NCBI GenBank assembly: GCA_002049455.2 | Contig: KV918782.1 | Span: 124,001-188,000, forward strand | Reading direction: 5' to 3' | Length of the DNA stretch: 64,000 nt | From: Porphyra umbilicalis | Lineage: Eukaryota > Rhodophyta > Bangiophyceae > Bangiales > Bangiaceae | Part shown: positions 10,354-22,401 of the stretch, piece by piece | Layout: each line of letters starts with the position of its first letter | How positions within the stretch are numbered: position 1 is the stretch's first letter | The notes under the pieces: model-generated | Seen by the model: the letters and a program-made list of their open reading frames with translations, nothing else | Told to the model about the DNA's origin: nothing | Database searches by the model: none | Made by a program: the position numbers and the translations under genes

Positions 10354-10617
10354 CAGTGCGTTCTCGTTATAAGAGAATCGTTTATAAAAGAATATGGGTC
10401 GCGAGTCTCCCATTCCAGTCCGTGTGGGCCACTTTGTCATCATATTGAGCCGAATCAGCTGTCTCTTATACAGTGCGTTCTCGTTATAAGAGACAGCTGA
10501 TTCGGCTCAATATGAAGACAAAGTGGCCCACACGGACTGGAATGGGAGACTCGCGACCCATATTCTTTTATAAACGATTCTCTTATAACGAGAACGCACT
10601 GTAACGAGAACGCACTG
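10354..10617. mobile_element. Pogo-type MITE P2 with P3 nested inside
   Basis: P2 begins with CAGTGCGTTCTCGT at 10354 (TA before it) and its other end is 10604-10617 (TA after it). It is interrupted at a TA within its right terminal repeat by a complete 131-bp copy, P3, at 10471-10601. P3 has TA on both sides (10469-10470, 10602-10603). Removing P3 and one TA makes P2 continuous. P3 lies in the opposite orientation to P2, so the whole forms a large hairpin. Confidence 0.9.
10471..10601. mobile_element. Pogo-type MITE P3 (131 bp, intact, nested)
   Basis: An intact copy with the same length as P1. It carries CAGTGCGTTCTCGT ends and an interior with CAGCTGATTCGGCTC and GTGGCCCACACGGACTGG. It inserted into a TA of an older sibling. 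Confidence 0.9.
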
Positions 10618-10793
10618 TACGCAGAACGATCAGAGCCAGCGAATCGGAATGATCCTTCATGAGCATGTGGCAGCAACTTCGCCGGACAATTGCCGAATCT
10701 GCAGGTCCTGGTGTGAGGATGATTTCCACTGAATATCGGTGCAGATGGTCTTCGAGCACTTCTGAACTCCACTGCGGGCTCTGTCTCCAAGAT

Positions 10794-11401
10794 CAATTCC
10801 TGGCACGTGCGTGCAACACCCTGGCCTTCAGGGCGGTGACGCGCTTAGCGACGCATCGACACCGGGCACGCCGGCCGACTCCATAGCCGCGAGCGCGCAC
10901 GGGGGCACGTAGAGCCACGTTGCCGTGGCGGGGGAAATGCGGGGCGGAAAAAAGGGTGCCGCTGCCGGCACCGCAGCGGCGGCGGCTCTCCGGCGTCGCG
11001 CGACGCCGACGGGAGGGGCCTTCACTCCGCCGCGCAGCGCACCTCTAACCGCGCCGGTAGATGGCAGGCCGACGGGCCGCCGCAACAGAAGCCGGCGCGC
11101 AGGCACGATCACCCACGGGTTATCGCTGCGCGCGGTCGCCGCGCCCAACTCGGGGCGGTGGGGGGTGGTAGGGGGGCAGGCAACGTCCGGGCCCTGTGAC
11201 CCTTGTGGCAGGACAGTCCTTCTCAGCCACGTAACTCTATTCGCTTTTAGCGTCATCGCAACCCTTCCAACGTCGACACGCTCTCAGATCCCTGAGGACA
11301 CGAATGCAGACTGCCACCTCTGAAACGGAGAGCAAGTCCCGCGATCTAAGTATATGTGTGCATCACTACACTTTGAGAGCATCCTGTCCTAAAGGCCAGG
11401 G
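10794..11401 (+). repeat. Dispersed repeat, copy 2
   Basis: It matches 3497-4120 over almost its whole length, from GGCACGTGCGTGCAA to AAAGGCCAGG. The flanks are unrelated to those of copy 1, which shows independent placement. Both starts sit next to CAATTCC. Frames inside it do not keep one reading frame across all copies. Confidence 0.75.
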
Positions 11402-11517
11402 AACAAAAAGTGGGCATCATTTGATCGCATGATCAATGTGCGACAGTTCTGAGAACCGTCGGTGGGCGTGTTCGAATCTGGCAGTTCTCAGTTTTAAGGA
11501 ATCGGGGACAAAACGCA

Positions 11518-14500
11518 GTGGAGCGTTTACGAGGAATGAGAGGGAAAAACGAGCTCGTGGTGGATCCAGCAAAGCGGTGCACTGCGCGGCTTGACGCTTG
11601 CTCCAGCGTAACCAGCCGCTTCGCCGCCGCTGGCACGCGCCCCAGCACCGGCACGCGTGCCACCGCCGCCGCCGCCGCCCCCGGCCGGTCGGACGGCGGC
11701 GGCGGCGGCGGCGCGGTGGCGCGTCCGCCCCCTCCCCCCCTGGGACCAACCTGCGCCTCGGTTTCCCCGAGGGACTCGTCCCCACCGCCATCGTCGCGGC
11801 AACGGGTGCTGCGGTCGTCCCCCTCGGCCGCCGCCGCCGCCGTTGCCGACGCCGACCGTGCGGCCGGCCCCCGTCCCCGTCGGTGGCGAGACGCACACCC
11901 CCCGCGTCTTGTTCTTGATGGCGCGACAAGCGGCGGCGGGGTGCGCGTCGGGGGCGGGGGGCCCGCCACCGTGAGGGGAGGAGCCGCCACGGGCGTCGGG
12001 GGGAGGGGGCTCGACGCACCGACAGACGGCGGGGCGCCCGCCCCGCCTCGGCTCCCGCCGCCAAGCGGCCGCCACGAGCCCCGTCGGCGGCCCGCGGCGG
12101 ACGTGGGGGCAGACCACCCGCGCGCGCCGCCGCGTCTACCGGCGCGGACCGTTGGGCCACGCGGACCCCGGGTCGGCCGGCGGCCGGCGGCGGGGCGTCG
12201 CGGCGGGGGGGGGGCGGCGCACCGGTGCGGGGGGTGGTGGGCGCCGCGGCGGCAGTGCGGCTGGGGGGAGGGGGGACGGGGGGATTCGGCGGGCACGGGC
12301 GCCCGTGGCGGCGTTTGGGAAGGGGGGGGGGTGTGGGGGCGGCGCCGCGGTCCGCGCCGCCGCTGCAGAGTGGGACCGTGGGGGGGGGGGGGGAGGGGCG
12401 CCGCGCCGGCGGCGGCGGCGGGTACCCCCTCGCTGCTGCCGCTGCCGCGGCGGCGGCGGCGGCGGCGGCGCCCGTCGCCGCTCCGCCGCTCCCCGCCGCC
12501 GCTGCCACGCCGGTCGGGGTGGCGGGGGCGGGTGGCGGCAGCGCCGTGGCCGCCACCGCCCACGGTGTTGGCGGCGGCCGCCCGCTCACCGCCGTCGACG
12601 GCGGCGGCGGTGGGGCCCGTGCGGCGGCGGCGGCGTCTCGCCACCCGCCGCGCGGGCAGACGGTCGGGCGGCGGCGGTGGCGGCGGCGGCGGCGGCGGCG
12701 GCGCGGCTCACCACGCCGCCGCTGCCGCCGCCGCCGCCGCGTCCACCGCGACGGTCTGCCAATCACTGCCGCTGCCGCGGCCGGTGGCGCCACGGCGGCG
12801 GGGGCGGCGCCCGTGCGCACCCGCTTCTCCGTCGACCGCCTCGTCCGGGCGGCGCGGTGGCGGCAGGGGCGGCGGGTGCGGCGGGGTGCGGCGGCGGCGT
12901 CGTCGGGTCGCGACGTGGGGGCGGGGCCGTTTTGGGGCGTCGGGCGTGCGACTGCTGGTTGGGGGAGGGGCCGGGTGGGAGGGGGGGCGCCCGCGCGGCG
13001 TGACAGCATCGTACTGCTGTCGGTTGGCTCTACCAGGCAAAGGGCGCTGATGGGGATGGGCGCCGCTGCTGCCCGCTTGAGCAGCTGCCGTCGCCGAGGT
13101 TGTTGACGAGCTCGCTGCCAATGCTGCGAACGCAGCGTCTGCCGGCGGCACCCTCACCGCGGGCGACCCGCTTCCGGTCTTGGCTGTGGCTCCCGCCCCC
13201 ACTGGGGGGGTCGTGGCCATTATCTTGCCACCCACCGTCGTCGCGGGAGCGGTCGCCGCGTGGGCGCGCTGCTCCTCCCCCCCGCTCACCGCGTTGGGGA
13301 CGGCGCCTTGCCGCCGCCACGGGTGGTCGGGTGCCGCTCTGACGGTTCCCCGTTTGGGCTGCCGCAGGCGGTGGGAGATGGGGGGAAGGCACGACGCCCC
13401 ACCGCTGGGGACCGTCTTCGGGCGCGACGGATGGGTGGCGGCCGCGTGTGGCGGTGACCCGGCGGGGGGAGGGCGGCCTCCGCGACGGCGCCGACAGGGA
13501 CGTGGAGGCGGCAGGGGGCGGCGGTAGGCGTGCGCACGCGTGGGCCGTGTGCGGGGCAGGGGGGGAGGGCCCAACCCGGCCGCCCACGCCGTTCCTTGGG
13601 CCCTGACGCCGCCGGCGGTGGGGGGCGTGGCCGCCAACGTGGCAGCGACGACGGCGGCAGCGGCGGCAACGGGGGGGGGGGCGGCGGCCCACCCCCCGGC
13701 GGTGGGGGCGACGGCGACTGCAGCGCCGCGGGGGCCGTCCCAAGCGGGTTGCTGCGCGGGCGGCGCTCGCAGCAGTCGCGGGTGGCGACGGCGCGCGGGG
13801 GGCGGCGGCGCTCGGGGCGGCGCCCCGTCGCGGCCCCCGCCGTGGAGGGCGTGGAGCCCCCCGCCGCGGCGGTCTCCGCGCCGTCGGCCGTGGCGGCCAC
13901 TGGACGGTTTGCGAGCGCGCCGGGGTTGCGCCCCGCCCCCAACGGCGGGCGGGTGCGGGCAGCCGGGCGGCCGCCGCCGGCCACGCGCCTTTCGCCGACG
14001 CTGCCGACGGCCGGGGGTGGGCGGCAGGCGGCGGCGGCGCGGGGGCACCCGCGGGGGGCGCAACGCCGCTTCCCCCGCCGACGCTGCCGACAGCACCCTG
14101 TTGGTCGGACTACGGCATGCTGTTGGCGGCGCCCAACGGGGGCGCTCTGCGGTTGTGGGCGCCTCCAGAGGCGCCCACGGAGGCGGGGAAGTGCTCCCCG
14201 CCGGGAGCGGATGGCGCATTGTCGCGGCTTTTCTGGTCGGCGGCCCACGTGGTGGGACGCGGTTGGCGGGCTGGGCGTGGCGTGCGACTCGGCCTGCGTC
14301 GCCGACCGGCGGCAGCCACCGGCAGCTGCCGACGGCGACGATGGCGGCCGCGGGGCGGACGCGGATGTCGACGGTACGGCGGCTGTGCCCCCCCCCCATC
14401 AGCGGGTCCTCCTTGTCCATTGCGCGGGGCGGCTACCTCGACGTGGCCGCCGTCGCGGCAGCCGCCCCCGCCCTGGCGTCCCCCCCCTCTCCCGCTCGTG

Positions 14501-16430
14501 CGCCTCGCCGACGACGTGCCGTCAATGACCGTCGGCCGCGGGTCGGTGGCCGTTGGCCAACGCGCCGCCGCCATCGGGCGTGCCGGTGTTGACCCCATTG
14601 CCCGTCGTTGCGTGCGGCTGCCGGGTGCTGCTGCCACCGCCGCCGCCGCGGCCACGGCCACCGACGGGGCGCCCGTCACGGCGGCGGCGGTGGCACCGAC
14701 GGCGGCGCCGGCGCTGCCGTCAGACCGTGACGGCCCGACCCGACGCTGGCGCCCGCGTCGACGCGGTCCGCCCCCCCCCGCTCCCCCGCCGGCGGCATCC
14801 GACTGGGACGCGCAGCCCCCCGCGGCAACGTGGGGGTTGTCAATGCCCGCGCCCCCACCGTGGCTGCCATTGCGTCTGCGCTGCGGGGACGCCGCGACAC
14901 GCCGGCGCTGGCCGCCGTGCGGCGTCAGCGGCTTCCGTGCTACATGGTGTTGGACGCGGCGGGGTGTCCCCACTGGGGGGGGGCCAGCCGCGGTGCCATG
15001 GGTGGCACAGCTGCATGACGCCACGCGCTGGGTCGGTGTCCTTGCACGCTGGGAGGAGTGGGCGGTCGCCGCCCTCGCCGCCGCCCCCATCACGTTGCCA
15101 CCAGGAAGCACGGTGCCCGACCGGGCGGCGGGTGCAGCCGCTCTGTTGGCTGCCGCCGTGGGGCGGGCGGCGGACCTGGACCGGTGGGCGGACCCGCTCC
15201 CCGCTCTCGGCTCCCGTTGGGCGGGCGTTTGCGCGGCCGAGGCAGCGCTTTTCCAGCGCTTCGCCGCCGTCCGCGGCGACGGCGGAGACAGCGGGGATGA
15301 GGCGGGCAGCACTACCTCGGCCGTGTACGCGCCGACCTCGTCGGCGGCGGGACCCGCGTCCCCCCTCGCCGCCTGCTGCCCCGCTGGTTCGCGGCGGACC
15401 GACCGCCACCGTCACGTCGGCAGCGTCTGGGGGCAGCGCCGCGTCGACCGTCGGCTCTCACTTTGGCTGCATCTCGGCCGCAGCCGTCGTGGGCCGTCAT
15501 GGCCCGCACGCTGTGGAGAGCGAGGCCCGCGCGGCGGTCAAGAAGCGGGCCAAGTCGGGGGACTGGCGGGCGGGGGCCTCTCTCGCAGCGGCGGCGGCAG
15601 ACGTGCGGCCGGCAGCGGCGGGTGTGAAGACGATGGGGGGGGGTCGGCGTCGACGCTGGCGTTTGCGAGGCAGCCGCGGGAAGAGGCGGTACCGCAGGCG
15701 GCGCTGCGGCGGCTGGCGGCAGTGGCGGCAGTCCCCCACCAAGGCGACCAAGACGGAGTCGCCTGGAGTCGCGCCGCAGGGGGGAATACCATCCAAAGCA
15801 GGTGGCATCGTCCAACAACATTCCGTCGCATGTCCCCGGGCGGGCGCCCACGGGAGGCGCCATTTCGCCGTCGAGGACGGCGGCGCCACAACCACCCGCG
15901 TCGACATACCAGGCCGCGACGTCCCGCACCCCCCCCCCACCCACTCAAGCCGACCGTCGAGACCCGCGTGCCCCCGCGTCCTACGCGCCGCGCCGCCACT
16001 GGCTGCTCTCATCCATACCCCATGCGCCCTCATGGGCAGCTCAAGACGCTGCCGCCGTTGCCCCGACAGCGAGCGTCGCCCGCACTCCGCACCCCGCCCC
16101 CCCCCCCCCGACCCCGCCACTCCCCACGCGCCGCCGCCGACGCCGACGCGCGCCGTCGCGCCGCCCCCCCCACCAACCGCCGCGGGCCGGTCGCCGCCGC
16201 CACCCGTCTCGCGGGATGACGGCCGACCGGTCGGCGGCAAGGCGCGCGCAGCGTCGGGTGGTGGCTCCATCGCCACCCACCGGGGACGCGAGCGGCTGCG
16301 CCCCAACGGGTTGTCTGCTTTTACCGGCACGGTGGTGGGGCGACAGCGTCCTCCCCCGCCCATCGCCTCATCACAACAGTGGACATCTGCTCGGGAGCGT
16401 GAACGGGAGTCCCGTTCAAGAAGCTCTTAA
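11518..16430 (+). other. GC-extreme region, probable + strand coding with shifting frame
   Basis: Frames hundreds of codons long occur on both strands because stop codons are rare here. Protein-like composition appears only on the + strand, in pieces that move between frames. Examples: near 13200 a hydrophobic stretch VVAIILPPTVVAGAVAAW, near 13620 a GGVAANVAATTAAAAATGG stretch, near 13860 AVEGVEPPAAAVSAPSAVAA, and near 14990-15290 PWVAQLHDATRWVGVLARW and AADLDRWADPLPALGSRW. The last part lies in the 700-residue frame 14117-16219 and is the most convincing. Frame changes fall at or near G, C or CGG runs, so either sequencing or assembly errors, or decay, may be responsible. No domain was recognised and no start or stop can be fixed. 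Confidence 0.35.
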
Positions 16431-18562
16431 ATGGGAGATTTCCCGTTTCGGCATCTGTGACGTAACAAGGGCCTGAACGGGAGAAGTTCCCGCTCAGGGC
16501 AGCTGCGCCAGGCCCTGAACCATCTCGTGGCTCATCGCGAGGTCATGCAAGACTGTGGTACGAACGCAAGCCAATGATACCCCTGTATTTGAGTGCCAAG
16601 ACGTAATACGTCAGGGTCCGGGTCCTGCTCGAGCCTGGCTGCAATTTGCGGAAGACGATGCACTGGACAACAGTCGAAACCAAGCCCGTTTCTTCGACCG
16701 ATGCGGCCGCCGCTCCTGAACTGGCCCCCAGCTGCTCTGTAAGGTCGATCGGTGAGCGAAGATTTACGTACTTCGTGAGACAACGAATGTTGTCAAATCG
16801 TCAAGAGAATGACCAGCCAATGAAACTGAGCTATGACGCAGGTAGCCGTTGCGATAGGTCGGCTTTCTCGTTAGAACACACGGACTTAACAAGTCTATTG
16901 GAGGACAACACAGAGTGACGGGCTGAAGCCTCACACTAACTGACCCTTCACGACCGTGCCGGTGGCGAGCAGGACCGCTGCTGTCGTCCCCCCGATTTCC
17001 GACCGCCCATGTCGATCTCTCCCGGCTCTTGCTGTCGTGCGCCAACGTCCCCCCCCCCAACTGGGCGCCCCCCTACCATGGGTGTTTGAGTCAGTCTTCC
17101 AACAGGTGCTAGTATGCTGTGCGCTGTTTGTAGTTGGATCCTCTCCTGTGTAGCGTTCATGTGTCCGTCATTTCGTGTCTTCTAGCGAGGTCATAGCACT
17201 TGATGTTGTACACCACATATGCAGCCCTCGTCCGCTGCCAACTACTGTAGCTCGCATCTGACTCGTGACGACATGTTCTTGCCTTAGTGCATGTTTGTTC
17301 TGTGTATCGCGCATGCCTTTCTCCGACGTCTTGATTGGAAGTCTCCCCCCTCCCCCCTTCGTCCGTCACCGGCTTCCTTCCCCCTATCGCGTACGCCCCC
17401 TGCTTCGTTCCGTCTGTTCGTTGCTCTTTTTTCTTAGTTATTCTTACTCTCGGTACCTCTAGCTCTCGTTAGATGTGGGTTGTGGACGGCATGGCATCTG
17501 TTGCTGCCTTTGCGCCATGTTCTTGGTACCTGTCGATTGGCTCCCCCACTTGTGATGTTCCCGCCGTTGGTAAATGCTCGGCTATGATGGGTGCACCGTT
17601 CTACTGTTCTCTGCCCGAAGTCCCTTGACAAACAATAGTGAGCGGCCTCAGCGGGCAGTGTACAGGGGCCCCTAGCCAGCTGTCATCGTATTATCACGAG
17701 CGCAACAGGTGACCCCAGTTAAGAAAAGCATTGGGTATGGGTCTCGCGAACCCCTATTATCCGACCTCGAGATCCGTTCCGTGCACCTGAACATCGTTTG
17801 CAACAGAATTTGCCTTGTTCAGGCGCTATACCGCATTGCCTGCCGTTCAGGATGACCATACTTGTGACGGTTCTACAGCCGACCATTGTGACCCTCGGCT
17901 CGACAGCAGCCTGCGAGATGTCCGTCGTCTCGCGACCCACACATGACCGCTCCGGCTGCTGTGAGTGGGGCGGCGGCATGGGCTGAGGCCGTTCACCGAC
18001 ATGTTTCTTCACTGTCAATAGCGCCATCGGAGTATGACTCATCACAGATGAGTCATTGCCGACCTAGTACCCCGAATGACCAGGTGGCGCCCGAATGGAT
18101 GTGTGCTCTGACCACACCGAGGCCGCTAACATTCGCACCACCAGGCCTACTGAAACCGTCTGCCCAGCAGCTGTGCGTGTGGGGCAGGAGAGGCGTCTCC
18201 TCTTCCCATAGATCGATTGCCTGAGGTGGTTCCCCAATCTCATCTCCCACAGATGCAGCGCATTTGGTCACCTCGGGTCGTTCTGCTCCGCGTCCATCCA
18301 GGCGGGGGGTGCACGCGTTGTGGGCCGCTCAAGCGTGCACCACAGCAGGTTGCAGCGCAGTCGGGTCGTTGGACTCCTGTTATTGCTTGGCTGACACCCG
18401 TCCGCACTCCACCTAAAAGGCGCTCGCGCAGCTCTCACCTCGGCCCTGGCGCTTGTCGCCAAGGAGCAGTCTCGTTTTGGTCACCGTCTCTTGCTATTCG
18501 CAGTGACGCCTTCCTCCTGCCACTGCTCTGCCCTTCGTACTTCCTTCCCTCGCGCTCAAGCA
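16431..18562. other. Intergenic, no gene recognised
   Basis: Composition drops to near-balanced GC. GAACGGGA/TCCCGTTC motifs are repeated as inverted copies at 16398-16500. No frame has a recognisable motif. The last few hundred bases are presumably the 5' flank of the carbonic anhydrase gene, but no TATA element was seen. Confidence 0.45.
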
Positions 18563-19801
18563 ATGGCGCCCCCCATGGCCTTCGTGGCGTCCGCGCCACT
18601 GGTGCGTCGTACTGGCGCAGGGCGCTCCGCCTTGGATGTCACCCGGCGCCCGCTATCGGCGCTGCCGGCGCGTGCTGCTCGCCGTACCCTGTCAGCTGCC
18701 AAGGTGTCGATGGCGGATGACACCCTGAACGACCTCCTGGCCAACAACCTAGAGTGGAGCAAGAACATGACGGCTCAGGACCCGGAGTACTTCACCCAAC
18801 ACGTCGCGGGACAGACTCCCAAGTACTTGTGGATTGGGTGTACGTTGTCTGTGGCCCTCCATTATCTTGCCCCATCTCATGCGCATCTTGCGGTTGCCGT
18901 ACATTGTTGCGTCTGTCTGGCACAACGCAGGTCTTGCATGATGACTGCGCATGCACGCACATTTGCTGCTGACATCAACCAATGGGACACTTCCTGACAA
19001 ACTCGCTGTTGTTCGCTTGGCTTCCTCTTATGCCCCCGTGGCTGTTGTCGTGCACTTTTTTTGCCACAGGCTCTGACTCCCGCGTGCCTGCCAACCAGAT
19101 TGTTGGTCTTCCCCCAGGTTCCCTGTTTGTGCATCGCAACGTTGGCAACGTTGTGAGCCACTCGGTACGTGCTCTGTCCATCCGAAGAGCTTGTGTTTCC
19201 TCTTGAGTTTGGTTTATCTACCAGCATGGTCGACTTCTCTGCTTCTGCTGCCTCTGGATTATTTTGCTAACCTCCATGTCCTCTTCTCCATCGTACTCCT
19301 TTGTTTCCATGAATCATTTGTCGGTCGGCTGCTCCACAGGACATGAACGTCATTTCGGCCATTGAGTTTTCCGTCAAGGTGCTCAAGGTGCGCCACATCC
19401 TCATTGTCGGTCACGACTACTGCGGTGCCGTGACAGCTGCGATGAATGACGAGCGCGTCGGGGCGATCGACCACTGGTTGTCACACATCCGTGACGTCCG
19501 TCGCCGCCACGCCGTGCAGCTGTCCAAGATTGACGACTATGAGGCCCGCCGGGACCGCCTGGTGCAGTTGAATGTGCTGGAGCAGGTGCACAACACGTGC
19601 GCCATGAGTGCCGTGCAGTCGGCTTGGAACGAGGGCCAGCCCCTATCGGTGCACGGCTGGATGTACCGCTTGTCGGACGGCCTCGTCCGAGACCTCGGCT
19701 TCCGCGTTGACGGCCCTGAGGAAATTGACTCTGTGTACCGAACGGTGACGCCGCGGGCGGCGGAGGTGCCTACGGGCAAGGGCATGCTTGCGGAGGCGTA
19801 A
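18563..19801 (+). CDS. Beta-carbonic anhydrase, three exons
   Basis: The enzyme interconverts CO2 and bicarbonate with a zinc ion. Exons are 18563-18839, 19070-19164 and 19340-19801; together they encode 277 residues. Both introns start GTACGT and end CACAG. The zinc ligands and Asp-Arg pair of the beta class are present: WIGC then SDSR just after the first junction (the Cys codon is split T/GC by the intron), and later GHDYCGAV supplying His and Cys. HRNVGNVV is also typical. Family length is about 200-280 residues, so this is full length. The first ~45 residues are rich in Ala, Arg and Ser with few acids ([13 protein letters not shown]), consistent with a plastid or mitochondrial leader. 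The start chosen is the ATG at 18563; the frame also opens upstream without a better ATG, and Met-5 at 18575 is an alternative. Confidence in family is very high; the organelle is inferred. Confidence 0.95.
18840..19069 (+). other. Intron 1 of the carbonic anhydrase gene
   Basis: It begins GTACGT and ends TTTTTTGCCACAG, and it splits the codon of the first zinc-binding Cys after its first base. Reading through it destroys the active site. Confidence 0.9.
19165..19339 (+). other. Intron 2 of the carbonic anhydrase gene
   Basis: It begins GTACGT and ends GCTCCACAG, lies between codons (after VVSHS), and joins to [10 protein letters not shown], the helix expected to follow in beta-carbonic anhydrases. 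Confidence 0.9.
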
Positions 19802-22401
19802 ACAAGTGCTGAGCTGCACAACAGTGCGCGCTGTCGAGTGGATCCTGCGCCTTGCAGACCAACGTCGAGTAGCTTCCTTTTTTTTCTCCTTTTTTTTCCT
19901 TTTTTTTGTCACCTCTACATGTCGAGCTCGTCCGTGGGGACGCGAACCTGGCCCGCGGATAGTAGGATGTGCCGAGCTGTTGCATATTTAGTATTTTTTT
20001 ATTGTCGGATTTGCCATCCACCTCCGCCGCTGCCACCACCGCCGCTGTGGCTGCCACCACGTCGGCAGCGCCTCGTACGTGCCCAACCCTGCCGCCGTCA
20101 CCCCCGCCCGCGCCCCACCTGCGCCCTTACAAAAGGCGAGCGGGACGGCCCGCCAGCCCGCGCGAGCACACAACCCCACACCTGCCCTCCCCCCCCCCGC
20201 CACCGCTGCCCCCCCGGCATTGACTGCCGCTGCCCGTCCACCCCACCTGTCGGCGGCGACGTCACCTTGCCATGTGCACGTCGCCGCCACCATTGACCCT
20301 TGGGGGACAGCGGCGGACAGCGACGTCTCGCGGTCCGACCGCATGCTGCCATTGGTCGCTGTGGCACGCGCCGCCCGCCGGTGGGTGCCCCCGCAGCGGT
20401 GCCGACGATTGCCCCTCCGTGGCACTCGACCTCACGCGTGTCGCAGCGTGGTCCACCGTACGACTGTCTTGGAAAAAACTGGAGTCTTTGTGAAATTTCC
20501 TTCTCCATCTCCTCCTGTGACCCCCGCCACTCGCTACCGCGCCGCCCGTCGGGCGGCGCGGTCCCCCGTGCCGCCGCCACGCGTAGCGCCGTGTCCGCGG
20601 CGACGGCGGCAGCGTCGTCGGCGGCGACGGCGACGGTGACGTTTACGGCTACCCAACGGCACGGCCGCCAGGCGGCCGCCGCTCTTGGCGTGGGGGCAGG
20701 CGCGGCCTGTACGCGGCGTGTCGGGGGGAGATGCGCACGGCCGCGTCCAACGACCACGCGGCACCCCGGCGTGCGCCGGCGCCACGCGCCAGTCCACCCA
20801 AGGACGCTGCCGCCGCGGCGACGGCGCGCGTCGATGGAGCGATACCCCCCCTTCCTCACCGCGGCGCACAGCCGCTGCCGCCGCCCGCAACGACCCGTGC
20901 CGCCGCCGGCGCGCGCGCGTCACAGGGGCCCTCCCCCCAGCGGCCGCCCGCGCCCGTCGGCGGGGCCGCCGCGGAAGCAGGCGCGCGTCGGCGTGCCGCC
21001 GCCCACGGCGTCGGCACCACCGCCGGCACGCGCGCGGGTGGCGGGGGCGGTTCCCCCCTCCCGCCGCCGCACACTTGGCCCCCGTCCGGTCCGCCCCGCC
21101 GGGGAGCGCCCGTGGCCGCCCCGGTGGAGGCGGCGGCAGGGACGGTCCCCACCACCCGTGTCGCCGGTCGCGACGGGCGTCGGCGGCGCCGATCGACCGT
21201 ACGCCGCAGAGCGGGGTGGGGGCGCCGGTGGGCACGCCCGACGTGCGCCCGCCGACCGGCCGACGGCTACTGGAACGGGGGGGGGGGGCGGGGTGGCCGT
21301 CGCCGTCACCCCCAAGGCCGCCGCAGCGCCCGCCAGTGGGCCACCGCAGGAGGTGCGGGCGCCGCTCGGCCGCCGACGCGCACCGGCGACACGTCGGTCG
21401 GGTTGGCGATGCAGCTCCGGAACTTTCGGGCGCACAACTAAATGTAGGGGTAGGAGGGGCGACGGCTGCACGACAAGCGCGTCGACATCAGCCGGGCGAG
21501 GATGTCGGGCATGTGCCCCTGTGTCATGATACATTGTCTGGGGAGTGCTCGAGGGGTGCGAGCCCCCATCAAGGGGCAGCGTGCCCGCGGCGCCGAGTGC
21601 GACGACGGTGCCAAACCCGCCGCGCGAGGTGTGTCGCAAAACCCATGGAAAATAGGCTGCTTTGGCAAAACTGGTACCACCCGCCGCCCCGCGCCTCCCG
21701 CTCACCGTCTGCTCATGGTGCGCGGCGCCGCGTCGGCGCGGCGCCCGCCGACGCGGTGGCCGCCGCCGCCGCTCCATCGACCGTTGCCCCCCCCCCACCC
21801 CCCCCCAACCGTGAGCGACGACGGGGGGGATGCCAACCGCAACCGCAACGCAGTCGCGGTCGCACCGACAGCCGCCGACGCTGCACGCGCAAGGCCGTCG
21901 ACGCCGCCTGCTGGGTGCCACGCAAACGCCGACCTTCCCCACCGGCGCCGGCCGACACGGCCAACGCCACACAGGCCGAGGGCGCGCGCGCGGTACAAAA
22001 CAACCATCTCCGTCTCTCAAACGGCCCCCGCGCTTGCCCCTGCCGCCGTCGTCTGGCACCGTAGAGGGCGACCCATTACTCGCCGCCGCCCGCCGCCGCC
22101 CGCCGCCGCCCGTCAGGACCCGTCCACGCCGTCCACCGCCGCGTCGGCGTGCGGTGAATGCGAGATGGGCGGTGCAGGGGGGGGGAGACGCCGCCATTTC
22201 GACGACCCCGCCCGCCGCCGCCGCCACGCCCAACCCCACCCCCGTGGCCGCCAAACCAGCGGGCGACGCTGGCCGACAGGCGGTTCCTCCCCCCCACCGC
22301 GGCGCACCCCCCAAAACACAAACAACACCCCCCGCGCCGTCGACCGCGCGGGTGCGTGGCGGCGACCGCCCCCCCGCCCGCCGCCGCCGACGCCGCCCCC
22401 C
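19802..22401. other. Downstream pyrimidine tract, then GC-extreme DNA without a firm gene
   Basis: A C/T tract rich in long T runs lies at 19879-19911, shortly after the carbonic anhydrase stop. From 20080 the DNA is GC-rich with long frames in most readings. On the + strand, 20731-21180 and 21400-21560 have the more protein-like composition but in different frames, separated by an 11-base G run near 21280. No domain was recognised. Confidence 0.35.

Noticed and set aside
9301-11323. Shared peptide ending in PEDTNADCHL or PEDMNADCHL in two repeat copies as a conserved gene
   Set aside because: The frame is broken in the copy at 3497-4120, and upstream parts of the frames differ. The similarity is explained by the dispersed repeat itself.
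11417-16363. Very long open frames on both strands (up to 700 codons)
   Set aside because: GC-rich DNA has few stop codons, so such frames are expected by chance. Most consist of Arg, Pro, Ala and Gly only. The + strand composition was noted but no individual frame was called as a gene.
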